Shown: in pieces, positions 54,612 to 63,521 of the stretch
How the letters are laid out: every line of letters starts with the position of its first letter
Numbering within the stretch: position 1 is the stretch's first letter
Assembly (NCBI GenBank): GCA_963768075.1
Contig: CAVYHD010000033.1
Coordinates: forward strand, 372,001 to 436,000
Source: QHXW01 sp963768075
Lineage (GTDB): Bacteria > Acidobacteriota > Terriglobia > Bryobacterales > Bryobacteraceae
Direction: 5' to 3'
Length of the DNA stretch: 64,000 bases
Notes under the pieces: generated by a model
What the model was told of the DNA's origin: nothing
The model's input: the letters and a program-made list of their open reading frames with translations, nothing else
The model's database searches: none
Translations under genes and position numbers: made by a program

Positions 54612-57600
54612 GGTTCCCTCTGCGGGGGCTGCGGCGGCGGCGTAGGAATGATTCCCAAATCCGCCGCGGCCTCCGCGATCTCCCTCGCGATGGGCGCCGC
54701 GAGCGACCCGCCGTATCCGCCGTGCTCCACCATCACCACGAACGCGATGCGTTTCGCCGCGTCTCCATCGTACGGCGCGAATCCCGCAAACCAGGAGTGC
54801 GGCTGCCCCTCGCCTAGCTGCGCCGTGCCGGTCTTACCCGCAATACTCACCTTCGACGCTTTCATCGCGCGCCGCGCCGTTCCGTCCGTCACCACACTCC
54901 GCATGGAATCCGCCAGGAATCCCGCCACGTCCGGCGGCACCACCGTGACCGGGCTCGTCGCGCTCGCCTGATCCTCAATCCACCGGCCCGTGGGCGCAAC
55001 GCCGCCATTAGCGATCGCCGCGCTCACCCGCGCCATCTTGAACGGCGTCGCAAGAATCGGCCCTTGCCCGTACGCCGCGAACGGCAGCATCGCTTGCAAT
55101 TCGGCAGGGTCCGCATCCGGCAGCCCCAGCAATGCGAGCGTGCTCCGCAGAGCCGCGGCTCCCACGTTGAACACACCGAGCTGCGCAAAGTAAGCGTTGC
55201 AGGAAACCGTGATGGCCTGCCGCATATCCAGCGTGCCGTGCGCCCGATCGCCCACATCGTCCTTAATGATGCGCCGCCATCCCGGAATCAGCGTGCCGCC
55301 GCGGCCGCCGCCAACGGGTCTGCACGTAAACGTTTTGCCGGTAAGCTTCGGATCGATGCGCAGCGCCGCGATCGCCGTCACCAGCTTGAAAGTCGATCCC
55401 GGCGGATATTCACCGTACCGCGCGCGATCCAGAAGCTCATCGGCTGATGCAGGGCCGGCCGCCGCCGGCGCGGGAAGACTCACCAGCGCCAGCACGTCCC
55501 CCGATCGCGCGTCCATCACAACCACCGCGCCTTTCTCCCGCTTCGCCAGCCGCAAACGGCGCTCGAGAATTTCCGTGGCCCGCACTTGTAGACGGATATC
55601 GATCGATGTCCGCACGTTCCTGTCCCGGCTGCGAAGGCGCGCCATGTCCGCGTTCCAGGGGTGGTGCCGGTAGCGCACCAGCGGAACCAGCTCGCTGTAG
55701 TCCCGATACCCCTGCAGCTTCTCATTGGCATCGTGCTCCACGAGCGACGCGTTCGTCGCATGAAAATTCTCGCCCGTGCGCCAGTCTCCCAGAAAATGCG
55801 CCGCCAGCTCGTGAAATGGATAATGCCGGTTGTCGAGCCGCGAACACACATCATCCAGCGACATTCCCATCTGCTCGTATTGGCCGCGATACCGCTCCAG
55901 TTCCTTCCAATCGCTCGTGGCCAGCAGCACGCCGTTGCGATCGTAAATGTTCCCCCGTGGAATCTCGCGCGCCATGGATGTGAGCCGCGGGTTGTGCTGC
56001 GCCCGCTTCACCCCGTCGCTTTCAAAAATTCTGACGTCGCGCGCCAGGAAATCCTGGTCGTGCAGCACCTGGAAATACGCCGACCGTGCCACCAGTATCA
56101 GCGCGCACGCCCCAAGAGCCGCCGCCACATAACCCAGCGGCCGCGCGAACGGCTCGGCGATCTCAGGCCGGCTGGGTTCGTTCGAAATGGAAAGAATGAC
56201 CGCGAACAGGAAAAAATTCGCGAGCATCGCCGTGTTGCCATAACTGAGGAACGGCGAGACCACGCCGGAAAGCGGAATCACACCCAGCACGCCGCCTGAG
56301 ATCAGCAGCATCTCCAAAGCCAACAGGCTGGCGAAACCCAGCACCAGGAACATCGCGTATTCCGACGACGCCGCGCGTGCGATTCGAAACGAGCGCTTCA
56401 CCAGAAACGCAAACAGCAGCGCGATAGCCGCGACACCCGCGAAGCCCCACTCTTCTCCAATCGCCGGCAGAACCAGATCCGTGTGGCCGGCGGGAATCAG
56501 CGCCGGGTCGCCCCAGCCCGGGCCCGAGCCCCACACTCCACCGGTCGATAGCGCCCAGATAGAATGCGCCAGTTGATCGCCGCCTGAAACATCGTTGTCC
56601 CATGGAGAAAGCCACATCGAGACGCGCTCCACCACGGTCGCCGGATGGCCGAACTGGTAGCCGACGGTCACGCCGGCAACCAGAATCACGATGCCCGTCA
56701 CCGCGAGCCCCGCTTTTCCTCGCGCCACCGCGAACATCACCATGAACAGAAAGCCCGTCACCAGCGCCGGCCCCAGATCCTTCAGCAGGAAGAATAGAAC
56801 CAGTGCGCAGCCCGCCCCGCACATCACCGGCAACGCTTCGGAAAAGCGCGGCAGGTGCAGCCAACCCAGCGGCCCCGGCGCCAGGCGCTTTTCTCGCAGC
56901 TCACGCAAGTGTTCCCACTTTCTCGCGAAGTATCCGGCCATGAACAGCACCAGCAGCAGCTTAATCACTTCTACCGGCTGAAATGGGCCCAGGTTGACCT
57001 TCGAATCGCTCCCCGTCGGGCCCGATCCCAGCGTCAGCAGCAGAACGAACAGTAGAAAACTCGCCAGCAGCGGCGTGTAGATCCACTTCGCAAACCGCCT
57101 GTAGTCGAAGGACCGGAATAGCGGCAGCAACAGTGTGGCGCAACCCAGTGCTACGCCCCATGCGAACCTGCTGAACTCCAGCGTGTCGCGCAGCGGATCG
57201 CGCAAGCTGACCGCCAGGATCAGCCCCAGCCCGCTGAGAAGGTGCAGCGCCGGCAAGATACCCGGATCGCCGCGGAACCCTCGAAGCCGCCAGAGATAAT
57301 GCACGGCGTAAAAACTGACCAGGTAAAGCGCCACCCAACCCGCAAACGCGAGCCGGAATTCACGCGGCGTGCGCACGGCCAGCAGCGGCTTTAGTTTTGC
57401 CACCGGCGCCAGCGCCACCCGGACTTCCCCCTTGTGCGGCTTGAGTTGCTGCGCGGCCAACTGCTGCTGCAACTGATCCCGCAGCATGTGCCACCTCGGC
57501 TCGCTTTCGATTTCCCGCCGCCCCACTCGCAACCGCGCCAGCGCCCCCACATTCGGCAGTGGCCCGCGCGTTCGAACGTAGTTCGCGATTCTCTCCGCTA

Positions 57601-57883
57601 CCAGTTCCCGCTCGGCGGGATCGGTATAAATCTGGAGAAACGGCAGCAATTGTTCCGGCTTCGTCACCGCGTTGAGATTCAACATCTCGCCGTGGTCCAG
57701 CCGCGCCGACAACTCCGAAAAGTTCGCGGTCTTGGCGAACAGAACCAGTCCCAGCCCCGCGCACACTAGCACCGAAGCGCTCAACAGCCACGGCAATTCG
57801 CGCCGCCGCTCCGCGGGCGCCGTCCTCTCCCACGGCCCCACCTGGACGATGACCCGCTGCTCCCAACTCTTGGTCACCGCCAC
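54608..57883 (-). CDS. Fused SEDS peptidoglycan polymerase (RodA/FtsW) and class B penicillin-binding protein
   Basis: One 1091-residue protein. Helix 1 (about 30-50) and a soluble domain (about 50-190) precede a SEDS module (about 195-600): KDLGPALV with D369, GHTDLVLPAIGEEWGF with D469, and PLSGVVSPFLSYGN. After another helix (about 608-628) comes a PBP2-like pedestal with PRGNIYDRNG (about 640) and a transpeptidase domain with S830-T-F-K833, S894-C-N896 and K1017-T-G. All catalytic motifs are intact, so it could both polymerise lipid II and crosslink strands. Genes upstream and downstream overlap it by 10 and 4 bases. Confidence 0.93.
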   Translation of the reverse strand: MAVTKSWEQRVIVQVGPWERTAPAERRRELPWLLSASVLVCAGLGLVLFAKTANFSELSARLDHGEMLNLNAVTKPEQLLPFLQIYTDPAERELVAERIANYVRTRGPLPNVGALARLRVGRREIESEPRWHMLRDQLQQQLAAQQLKPHKGEVRVALAPVAKLKPLLAVRTPREFRLAFAGWVALYLVSFYAVHYLWRLRGFRGDPGILPALHLLSGLGLILAVSLRDPLRDTLEFSRFAWGVALGCATLLLPLFRSFDYRRFAKWIYTPLLASFLLFVLLLTLGSGPTGSDSKVNLGPFQPVEVIKLLLVLFMAGYFARKWEHLRELREKRLAPGPLGWLHLPRFSEALPVMCGAGCALVLFFLLKDLGPALVTGFLFMVMFAVARGKAGLAVTGIVILVAGVTVGYQFGHPATVVERVSMWLSPWDNDVSGGDQLAHSIWALSTGGVWGSGPGWGDPALIPAGHTDLVLPAIGEEWGFAGVAAIALLFAFLVKRSFRIARAASSEYAMFLVLGFASLLALEMLLISGGVLGVIPLSGVVSPFLSYGNTAMLANFFLFAVILSISNEPSRPEIAEPFARPLGYVAAALGACALILVARSAYFQVLHDQDFLARDVRIFESDGVKRAQHNPRLTSMAREIPRGNIYDRNGVLLATSDWKELERYRGQYEQMGMSLDDVCSRLDNRHYPFHELAAHFLGDWRTGENFHATNASLVEHDANEKLQGYRDYSELVPLVRYRHHPWNADMARLRSRDRNVRTSIDIRLQVRATEILERRLRLAKREKGAVVVMDARSGDVLALVSLPAPAAAGPASADELLDRARYGEYPPGSTFKLVTAIAALRIDPKLTGKTFTCRPVGGGRGGTLIPGWRRIIKDDVGDRAHGTLDMRQAITVSCNAYFAQLGVFNVGAAALRSTLALLGLPDADPAELQAMLPFAAYGQGPILATPFKMARVSAAIANGGVAPTGRWIEDQASATSPVTVVPPDVAGFLADSMRSVVTDGTARRAMKASKVSIAGKTGTAQLGEGQPHSWFAGFAPYDGDAAKRIAFVVMVEHGGYGGSLAAPIAREIAEAAADLGIIPTPPPQPPQREP

Positions 57884-59763
57884 GTGGGCAACCTCCCATA
57901 GCGCTTCCGTGGAGCGCTGGCCTTCTCATTTCTCGCTTGCAGTAATTGGAGCTGCGCCCGGTCGCTGTATAGCCGGTCGAGGTTTGCACCAACATTGGAG
58001 AATCCCTCGATGGGTTCGTAGAGGTTCACCGCTCGTTGCAAATCACCTTGGGCCCGCGCAGCATATTTCTTAGCTTCCTCCGATGACGGTTTCGCCTTCT
58101 GCGCCTGCCGCAACGCCTGCTCCGAGCGAAACAGATATCCATCCGCCTGCTGCTCGAATTCGCGCGGACCCGCTTTGAAGCCCAGCCGCTCGGCAACCGA
58201 CATTTCCGCCACAGCGCGGCCCACATTGTGCAGGTTGTACACATAGATGCGCGCCAAGCCCAAGTGCGGGTCCGGCGAGCGCCCCAGATCGGCAGCGGCT
58301 TCCTCGAAACTCGCTTTCGCATGCGCAGCCGCCTGGGTGGTTTGCGGATTTGGCACAAGCGCAATGTATCCGTCACAAAGGGCCAGCTTGCCCTTCACGG
58401 CCGTGCCGTTCCCATCCAATTCCGCCGCGTGCTGCAGGCAGACCCGTGCTTTCTGCCAATCGAAATCGCTGATCGATGGATCGGAACTATTCCGGTATCG
58501 CTCAATCACGTCGTCCGCCGCCGCCAAATAACCGGCGCGCAGCGAGTCTGTTAACCAGACCACCGGAGAATACTTGCCGAGAGGAAGGTTGCGCTGTCGT
58601 AGTTGCTGGTACAGGCTCCAGTCGGCGTTGATCTCCGGGATGCTGCTCTGTGCGTAGTCGCGATGCCCCCGCAGCGGTCGGCTGTCCGCCCAGAAACGGT
58701 ATGCGTAGGCGGACTCGATATAAACCAGCGCGCCAATCAGCAATCCCACCGCAATCGCAGCCGCGGGAATCCAGAGCTTTTTGATGCGGGGCAAAATCGC
58801 CAGGACCTGTGCCGCGATTCCGGACGCTTTCCTTTGGGACGCCCGCGGAGAAGTTCGGTCCTTCTCCACCGTCGGATTCACTTCCCACGCTCGCTGCTTC
58901 TCGGTTTCCGCCTGCGTGGGACGATTTGCGAGAAACAACCGCAGATCCTGCTCCAGCGCCGAAGCCGTCGGATAACGATTTTCAATCTCGCCCGCGAGCG
59001 TCTTGCGAATGACCGCCTTCAAGGGAGACGGGCAATCCTCCGGTAGCGCGCGCGGCGGACGTTTCGACCGGATCAGCTCTTCCAGCTTCTGTGTGTTTTG
59101 CGCCTGATACGGCGGAAAGCCCGCCACCATCTCGTACAGCGTCGCACCCAGCGCCCAAAGATCGGAATGCGGATCCACCTGCGCACGCCGCAGCCGTTCC
59201 GGCGAACAATAGCTGGGGCTGCCCAGGTTGTGGTACGTCAGGTGGTGCGTGAAGGTGATGGCCTTCGAGATGCCGAAATCCAAAAGGCGCACGCCGCTCG
59301 ACGTGCAAATCTGGATGTTCGACGGCTTGATATCGCCATGCACCACCGCGCGCTTGCGCCCCTCGATCTCGATTTGAAACGAGTGCAGCTTATCGAGCTG
59401 GTTCGAAACTTCCGCCGCGTACTCCGCGGCCCGCGTTGGATCGATCCGCTTTTCGCTTTGCAGAATCTCCGCCAGGCTCTTGCCTTCCACGTACTGCATC
59501 GCCACGAAGTAGCAGCCGTTCAGATCACCCGAGTCGTAAACTTCCAGGAAGCGCGCGTCCACTTCGTGAAGCTGCTTTTGGATCACCGCCCCCCGCCGCT
59601 CGGCTTCGAGGACGATCTGCGTCCAGGGGTCCGGCGACTGCTCGACAATCTTGAGTACAGCCCGCCGGTCAGCGGCAGGGTCGAGCGCCAGATAGACATC
59701 CGTCATGCCCCTGCCCAACTTGGACAGGATCTCGTATCTGCCGAATTGCTTGAAGTGCAGCAT
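57874..59763 (-). CDS. Membrane Ser/Thr protein kinase with external TPR-like region
   Basis: A 629-residue receptor-type kinase. Catalytic domain about 10-275: glycine-rich loop LGRGMTDVYL, ATP lysine K38, H142-G-D144-IKPSN in place of the usual HRD, D162-F-G, and activation segment SPSYCSPERL. One membrane helix (about 330-350) leads to an external helical region with TPR-like units (LGLARIYVYNLHNVGRAVAEMSVAERLGF). There are no PASTA repeats. Loss of the HRD arginine suggests regulation other than classic activation-loop phosphorylation. It overlaps the SEDS-PBP gene by ten bases and follows the PP2C gene by 70. Confidence 0.92.
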   Translation of the reverse strand: MLHFKQFGRYEILSKLGRGMTDVYLALDPAADRRAVLKIVEQSPDPWTQIVLEAERRGAVIQKQLHEVDARFLEVYDSGDLNGCYFVAMQYVEGKSLAEILQSEKRIDPTRAAEYAAEVSNQLDKLHSFQIEIEGRKRAVVHGDIKPSNIQICTSSGVRLLDFGISKAITFTHHLTYHNLGSPSYCSPERLRRAQVDPHSDLWALGATLYEMVAGFPPYQAQNTQKLEELIRSKRPPRALPEDCPSPLKAVIRKTLAGEIENRYPTASALEQDLRLFLANRPTQAETEKQRAWEVNPTVEKDRTSPRASQRKASGIAAQVLAILPRIKKLWIPAAAIAVGLLIGALVYIESAYAYRFWADSRPLRGHRDYAQSSIPEINADWSLYQQLRQRNLPLGKYSPVVWLTDSLRAGYLAAADDVIERYRNSSDPSISDFDWQKARVCLQHAAELDGNGTAVKGKLALCDGYIALVPNPQTTQAAAHAKASFEEAAADLGRSPDPHLGLARIYVYNLHNVGRAVAEMSVAERLGFKAGPREFEQQADGYLFRSEQALRQAQKAKPSSEEAKKYAARAQGDLQRAVNLYEPIEGFSNVGANLDRLYSDRAQLQLLQARNEKASAPRKRYGRLPTWR

Positions 59764-59833
59764 TCGAGCCGTTGAGATCTACTACGTTAGCTGTGCTCGG
59801 AAGTTTCGCCCGGAGCTGGTGGATTGAGCGGAT

Positions 59834-60712
59834 TTAATGGCCGGAGCCGTCTAGTAGATTACCCACGCGATTAAACAACCGTCGCCACCAGCTCCTCACC
59901 TCGCGAACCTGCGTGGTCGAATTCCGCGTCCTGGCTTCCGCCATCGTCTCGGATTGGTCCCCCAGGAATTCCGGGCCGGCCACGAAGATAACGCTGATAT
60001 TGTCCTTTCCCCCCATACGGTTGGCGGCATCGATGAGTTCCTGGACTATCACCGTCGCATCGCCCGAATATCGCTGCACAATCTCATTCATCTGGGCCGA
60101 AGTCAGCATGTCGCTCAGTCCGTCGGTGCATAGCACGAGGGCCGCCCCCGGCCGGAACGGAAATGACCGGATGTCGATGAACTCCTCTTCATCGGCCTCC
60201 CGCCTCCGCGACCCGACGTCGCGAAATACCTCGTTTCGTTTGGGATGCGCGATCGCCTCCGCTTCAGTCAGCTCGCCCCGGTCTTCCAACTCTCCCACCA
60301 GCGAATGGTCCGCCGTAACCTTGCGCATGGTACCGTTCCAGATCAGGTACAAACGGGAATCGCCCACGTGCCCGAGCGTAATCCGGTCCTCGTGCGCCAC
60401 CGCTAGCGTGAGGACGCAGGCCATCCCGTGCCATTCGTCGCGCTCCTGGCCCCGGCGGTAAATTTCGTTGTTCGCCGCCGTGATCGCCTCGCGTACCCGC
60501 TCCGCAACATCGCTTTCGGAGCCCTTCAAATGCCGCGGAATCACCTCGATGGCAGTCTGCGCGGCCATTTCACCGGCGGCCCGCCCTCCCATGCCGTCTA
60601 CCACCAGGAATATCCCCGCCGATTCATCGGTATACACCCGGTCTTCATTGTTGTCCCGCAGAAGGCCTGGATCGCTGGCGACACTAGTCCGCCAGCCAAG
60701 AGTGACGTTCAT
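59834..60712 (-). CDS. PP2C-family Ser/Thr protein phosphatase
   Basis: A 292-residue phosphatase with complete PP2C metal motifs: RDNNED near residue 19, LVVDGMGGRAAGE near 37, GHVGDSRLYL near 119, TADHSLV, LCTDGLSDML and GGKDNISVIFV. It would reverse phosphorylation by the adjacent kinase. A tail of about 45 residues (SETMAEARTRNSTTQ..., RSWWRRLFNRVGNLL) is amphipathic and might attach it to the membrane; it lacks the membrane helix of mycobacterial PstP. Its start overlaps the upstream FHA gene by four bases. Confidence 0.94.
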   Translation of the reverse strand: MNVTLGWRTSVASDPGLLRDNNEDRVYTDESAGIFLVVDGMGGRAAGEMAAQTAIEVIPRHLKGSESDVAERVREAITAANNEIYRRGQERDEWHGMACVLTLAVAHEDRITLGHVGDSRLYLIWNGTMRKVTADHSLVGELEDRGELTEAEAIAHPKRNEVFRDVGSRRREADEEEFIDIRSFPFRPGAALVLCTDGLSDMLTSAQMNEIVQRYSGDATVIVQELIDAANRMGGKDNISVIFVAGPEFLGDQSETMAEARTRNSTTQVREVRSWWRRLFNRVGNLLDGSGH

Positions 60713-61515
60713 AGGCGCGTTTGGAAGGAAAGCGTGAGTACTTGCGCGACCCCGATGGTGGCCCGGTCGGGCACCACTTCCTCCGCCCCTTTCTTTAACT
60801 TCTTTCCTTCCAACCAGGTACCGTTGACGCTCTTGTCCAGGATATAAAACCGGCGGGTCGCGGGGTCCCGGCGCAGTGCGAAATGCTCCCGCGAGACCTC
60901 GTCGTTGGTGTAAAGCGCAAGGTCCATGGGCTGGTCATCTCCACCCCGGCCTACCCGGACTTCGTTCTGCGAAATGAGATAAAGCTGCGGTCCGGAATCG
61001 TCTTCGTACCGAATCTCCGCGTAAACCGTCTCGGAGGTTCGCCGGGTAACCGCTGCCGGGCGGGGACTTGTCACCGACGGTTCACGGCCCATGAGCGTGG
61101 TTTTGGTGCCACGAAATCCGGGCTGGGCGGTTTCATTCAACTCGGAGTGAATCTCCACATCCCCGATCGGCACGGTTCCCTCGGTGTCCGGCAGAAACTC
61201 CAGAATCCAATCCCTGCCCGCGATCCTGAACTCCTTGGTTTGCCGGCCCGGCCGCTTGACGCCGAGAATCTTGGGTTTGCCGTTCAACTGCGCGACGCGG
61301 GCGCCGAGAGCGCGTTTTGCGTCCTCGACGATCAGGTCGAAAACACCTTCCAGGCGTGCGTGGTCGTCGGGATGAAGGTAAAGGCTGAAAACACAGGGCA
61401 ACAGAACGCTGTAGCCCATCTCGAACTGGCCCAACTCCGTGTTGCGGATGAGCTCGTTGATGATGGCTTGGCCGCTGAGTTTGCCCGACGGTGGCATCGC
61501 ATCTCTCTGGGCCAT
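60709..61515 (-). CDS. FHA-domain protein opening the kinase/phosphatase operon
   Basis: A 268-residue protein with an N-terminal DUF3662-like domain (LLPCVFSLYLHPDDHARLEGVFDLIVEDAKRAL, about 40-130), a Ser/Thr-rich linker that may be phosphorylated, and a canonical C-terminal FHA domain: EVRVGRGGDD, NDEVSREHF, DKSVNGTWLEGKKL. It probably binds phosphothreonine on the operon's kinase or on the SEDS-PBP partner. It is co-transcribed with PP2C (ATGA overlap). Confidence 0.9.
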   Translation of the reverse strand: MAQRDAMPPSGKLSGQAIINELIRNTELGQFEMGYSVLLPCVFSLYLHPDDHARLEGVFDLIVEDAKRALGARVAQLNGKPKILGVKRPGRQTKEFRIAGRDWILEFLPDTEGTVPIGDVEIHSELNETAQPGFRGTKTTLMGREPSVTSPRPAAVTRRTSETVYAEIRYEDDSGPQLYLISQNEVRVGRGGDDQPMDLALYTNDEVSREHFALRRDPATRRFYILDKSVNGTWLEGKKLKKGAEEVVPDRATIGVAQVLTLSFQTRL

Positions 61516-61561
61516 TTGGTTCCCCAGAGCTTCGACGTATTGTAACAGGGCGGGTTTCTGG

Positions 61562-61780
61562 TTACTTGGGATTCGGATTTTCGACGTAAGCGGCTACAAC
61601 GAGAGGGTCGCTCAAACGGTAGATTTCAGCCTTGTGGTAGCGCGAACCGATCTCGTCGAAATAGCGAGCGCAGAACTTCTTGGCGCCATCCAACGTGCCG
61701 TAGTAGGGAAGAGGGTCGCGAATCTCTCTATGCCCTTCTTTATCAACAAAGTAGATATCATGGCGCTCGAACTCTTCCAT
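61562..61780 (-). CDS. Small conserved-looking protein of unknown function
   Basis: A 72-residue soluble protein rich in aromatic and charged residues (MEEFERHDIYFVDKEGHREI, PYYGTLDGAKKFCARYFDEIG). It is 46 bases upstream of the FHA gene on the same strand, so it may be the first gene of the cell-wall operon. A 20-bp palindrome (61785-61804) ends five bases before its ATG. No family recognised. Confidence 0.65.
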   Translation of the reverse strand: MEEFERHDIYFVDKEGHREIRDPLPYYGTLDGAKKFCARYFDEIGSRYHKAEIYRLSDPLVVAAYVENPNPK

Positions 61781-61784
61781 TGGT

Positions 61785-61878
61785 TTGTTCCGTATTCAGA
61801 ACAATTATTCATAGAGTGTGGCCTTTAGTCAACAACTTAAGCATATTATTTTCAGTGTTTGTTCTGATTTCAGAACAA
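61785..61878. promoter_or_regulatory. Twin TTGTTC-N8-GAACAA palindromes in a divergent promoter
   Basis: Site 1 at 61785-61804 and site 2 at 61859-61878 share the arms TTGTTC and GAACAA with eight-base spacers, and the identical right half TTCAGAACAA. Site 2 is a near-perfect 20-bp palindrome. Centres are 74 bases apart (about seven helix turns), so both sites face the same side of the DNA. The region is AT-rich. They probably bind a dimeric regulator that controls the small protein/cell-wall operon and the DUF1800 gene; the regulator is not identified. Confidence 0.6.
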
Positions 61879-61933
61879 GAATGCCCGTCAGAAAATTCCG
61901 ATACTTTTCCGGCGAGCGTGTGTTTGCTGAAAG

Positions 61934-63511
61934 GTGCAACGGAAACAGATTGCCAGCGTTTTGGCCGCCGTAGCTTTGATGGCCCGCCCGGATTCCGCCC
62001 AAACTACTGGAACGGCATTGCTTAGCGATCACGCCGCCGCGCGTTTTTTGGACCAGGCGACCTTCGGGCCGACGCCCTCCTCGATCGCCCAGCTCCAGCA
62101 AGTGGGAATCAGCAGTTGGCTGGCGGCCCAGTTTGCTTTGAACACGTCGAATCTGCCCGATCAGCCGATTCTCGCGGCCGACGGAAAGTTCAACCATGAT
62201 CTGGGTCCGGTGCAGGCGGCGTTCTTTCAGAACGCGGTCAGCGGCCAGGACCAGCTGCGCCAACGGATCGCCTTTGCGCTGAGCGAAATCTGGGTGGTGT
62301 CAGCACAGTCAGGAGTGCATCCCGCGTGCGCATTTCCTCCTTATTGGAGGGTTCTCCGCGACAACGCGTTCGGGAACTATCGGGACATCATCAAAGCCGT
62401 GACCCTCAACCCTGCCATGGGGCGTTATCTGAACATGGCGAACAACAACAAGGCGAATCCGGCAAAGGGAACGGCGGCAAATGAGAACTATGCGCGGGAA
62501 ATGATGCAATTGTTCACGCTGGGCTTGAATCAACTCAACTCCGACGGAAGCCAGATTCTGGATCAGAACCACAACCCGGTTCCGACTTACGATCAAACGG
62601 TCGTCACCAACATGGCGAAGGTGATTACGGGATGGACGTATCCCGCTGCTCCTGGCGCGGCCGCAAAGGGCGACAACCCGGAATATTTCTTCGGCCAGAT
62701 GTACGCGGTGGAACAAAATCACGACACCAGCCAGAAGACCATCTTCGGCAATATCACGATTCCCGCCGGGCAGACGGCGGAACAGGATCTGGAATCGCTA
62801 CTGGATGCGCTGATGCAGCAACCGACGATGGCGCCGTTCGTGAGCAAGCAATTGATCCAGCACCTGGTGACCAGCAATCCGAGCCCGGGTTATGTGCAGC
62901 GCGTATCGAATGTATTTCTCAATGACGGCAACGGCATTACCGGCGACATGCAGGCCGTGATCACCGCGATTCTCACCGACGCGGAAGCGCGCGCGAACGA
63001 CGATCCGAACGCGCAGGTGAACCCCAGTTTCGGCCATATGCGCGAGCCGGTTCTGTTTCTGGCGAATATTTTGCGCGGCCTGAACGGCACGCTGGGGGCG
63101 AGCAACAACATCAACGTTTACGCGAACGAGATGGGACAGAGCCTATTCAATGAGCCCAGCGTGTTCAGCTACTTCTCCCCACAATACCGGACCGAGGGCG
63201 GATTGCTTGGGCCGGAGTTTCAAATCTACTCGACAGCGACGGCCGGCGATCGCACCGATGTCGTAACCGGCGCGCTCTACGGCACTCTGGACAATAGCAC
63301 CACGATCAACTTGAGCCCGTTCTTAGAGCAGGGCAGCGGCGTGGCGGGGATGCTGGACTATATGAGCTACGTGTTTCTGCACCACGCGATGCCGGCCAAC
63401 CTCACACAGGCTGCCACTTCCGCTGCCAACGAGGCCAAGTCTCCGAAGGCGCAAGCGCAGGCGGCGCTGTACACGGTGCTGACGTCGGGCGAGTACCAGA
63501 TTATTCAATAA
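61934..63511 (+). CDS. Exported DUF1800 family protein
   Basis: A 525-residue protein with a signal peptide (KQIASVLAAVALMARPDSAQ) and DUF1800 marks: AARFLDQATFGPTPSSIAQLQQVGISSWLAAQF, the NENYAREMMQLFTLGLNQL segment and HMREPVLFLANILRG. The family is nearly always paired with DUF1501, as here; both appear to be envelope or secreted proteins of unknown role. The start at GTG 61934 is chosen because it gives a signal peptide. Confidence 0.88.
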   Translation: MQRKQIASVLAAVALMARPDSAQTTGTALLSDHAAARFLDQATFGPTPSSIAQLQQVGISSWLAAQFALNTSNLPDQPILAADGKFNHDLGPVQAAFFQNAVSGQDQLRQRIAFALSEIWVVSAQSGVHPACAFPPYWRVLRDNAFGNYRDIIKAVTLNPAMGRYLNMANNNKANPAKGTAANENYAREMMQLFTLGLNQLNSDGSQILDQNHNPVPTYDQTVVTNMAKVITGWTYPAAPGAAAKGDNPEYFFGQMYAVEQNHDTSQKTIFGNITIPAGQTAEQDLESLLDALMQQPTMAPFVSKQLIQHLVTSNPSPGYVQRVSNVFLNDGNGITGDMQAVITAILTDAEARANDDPNAQVNPSFGHMREPVLFLANILRGLNGTLGASNNINVYANEMGQSLFNEPSVFSYFSPQYRTEGGLLGPEFQIYSTATAGDRTDVVTGALYGTLDNSTTINLSPFLEQGSGVAGMLDYMSYVFLHHAMPANLTQAATSAANEAKSPKAQAQAALYTVLTSGEYQIIQ

Positions 63512-63521
63512 GGAAACGAAA

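Noticed and set aside
54608..57883. SEDS-PBP fusion as an artefact of a missing stop
   Set aside because: The reading frame is continuous, a membrane helix joins the halves as in a natural PBP2 start, and no ribosome site or start suited to a separate PBP is visible.
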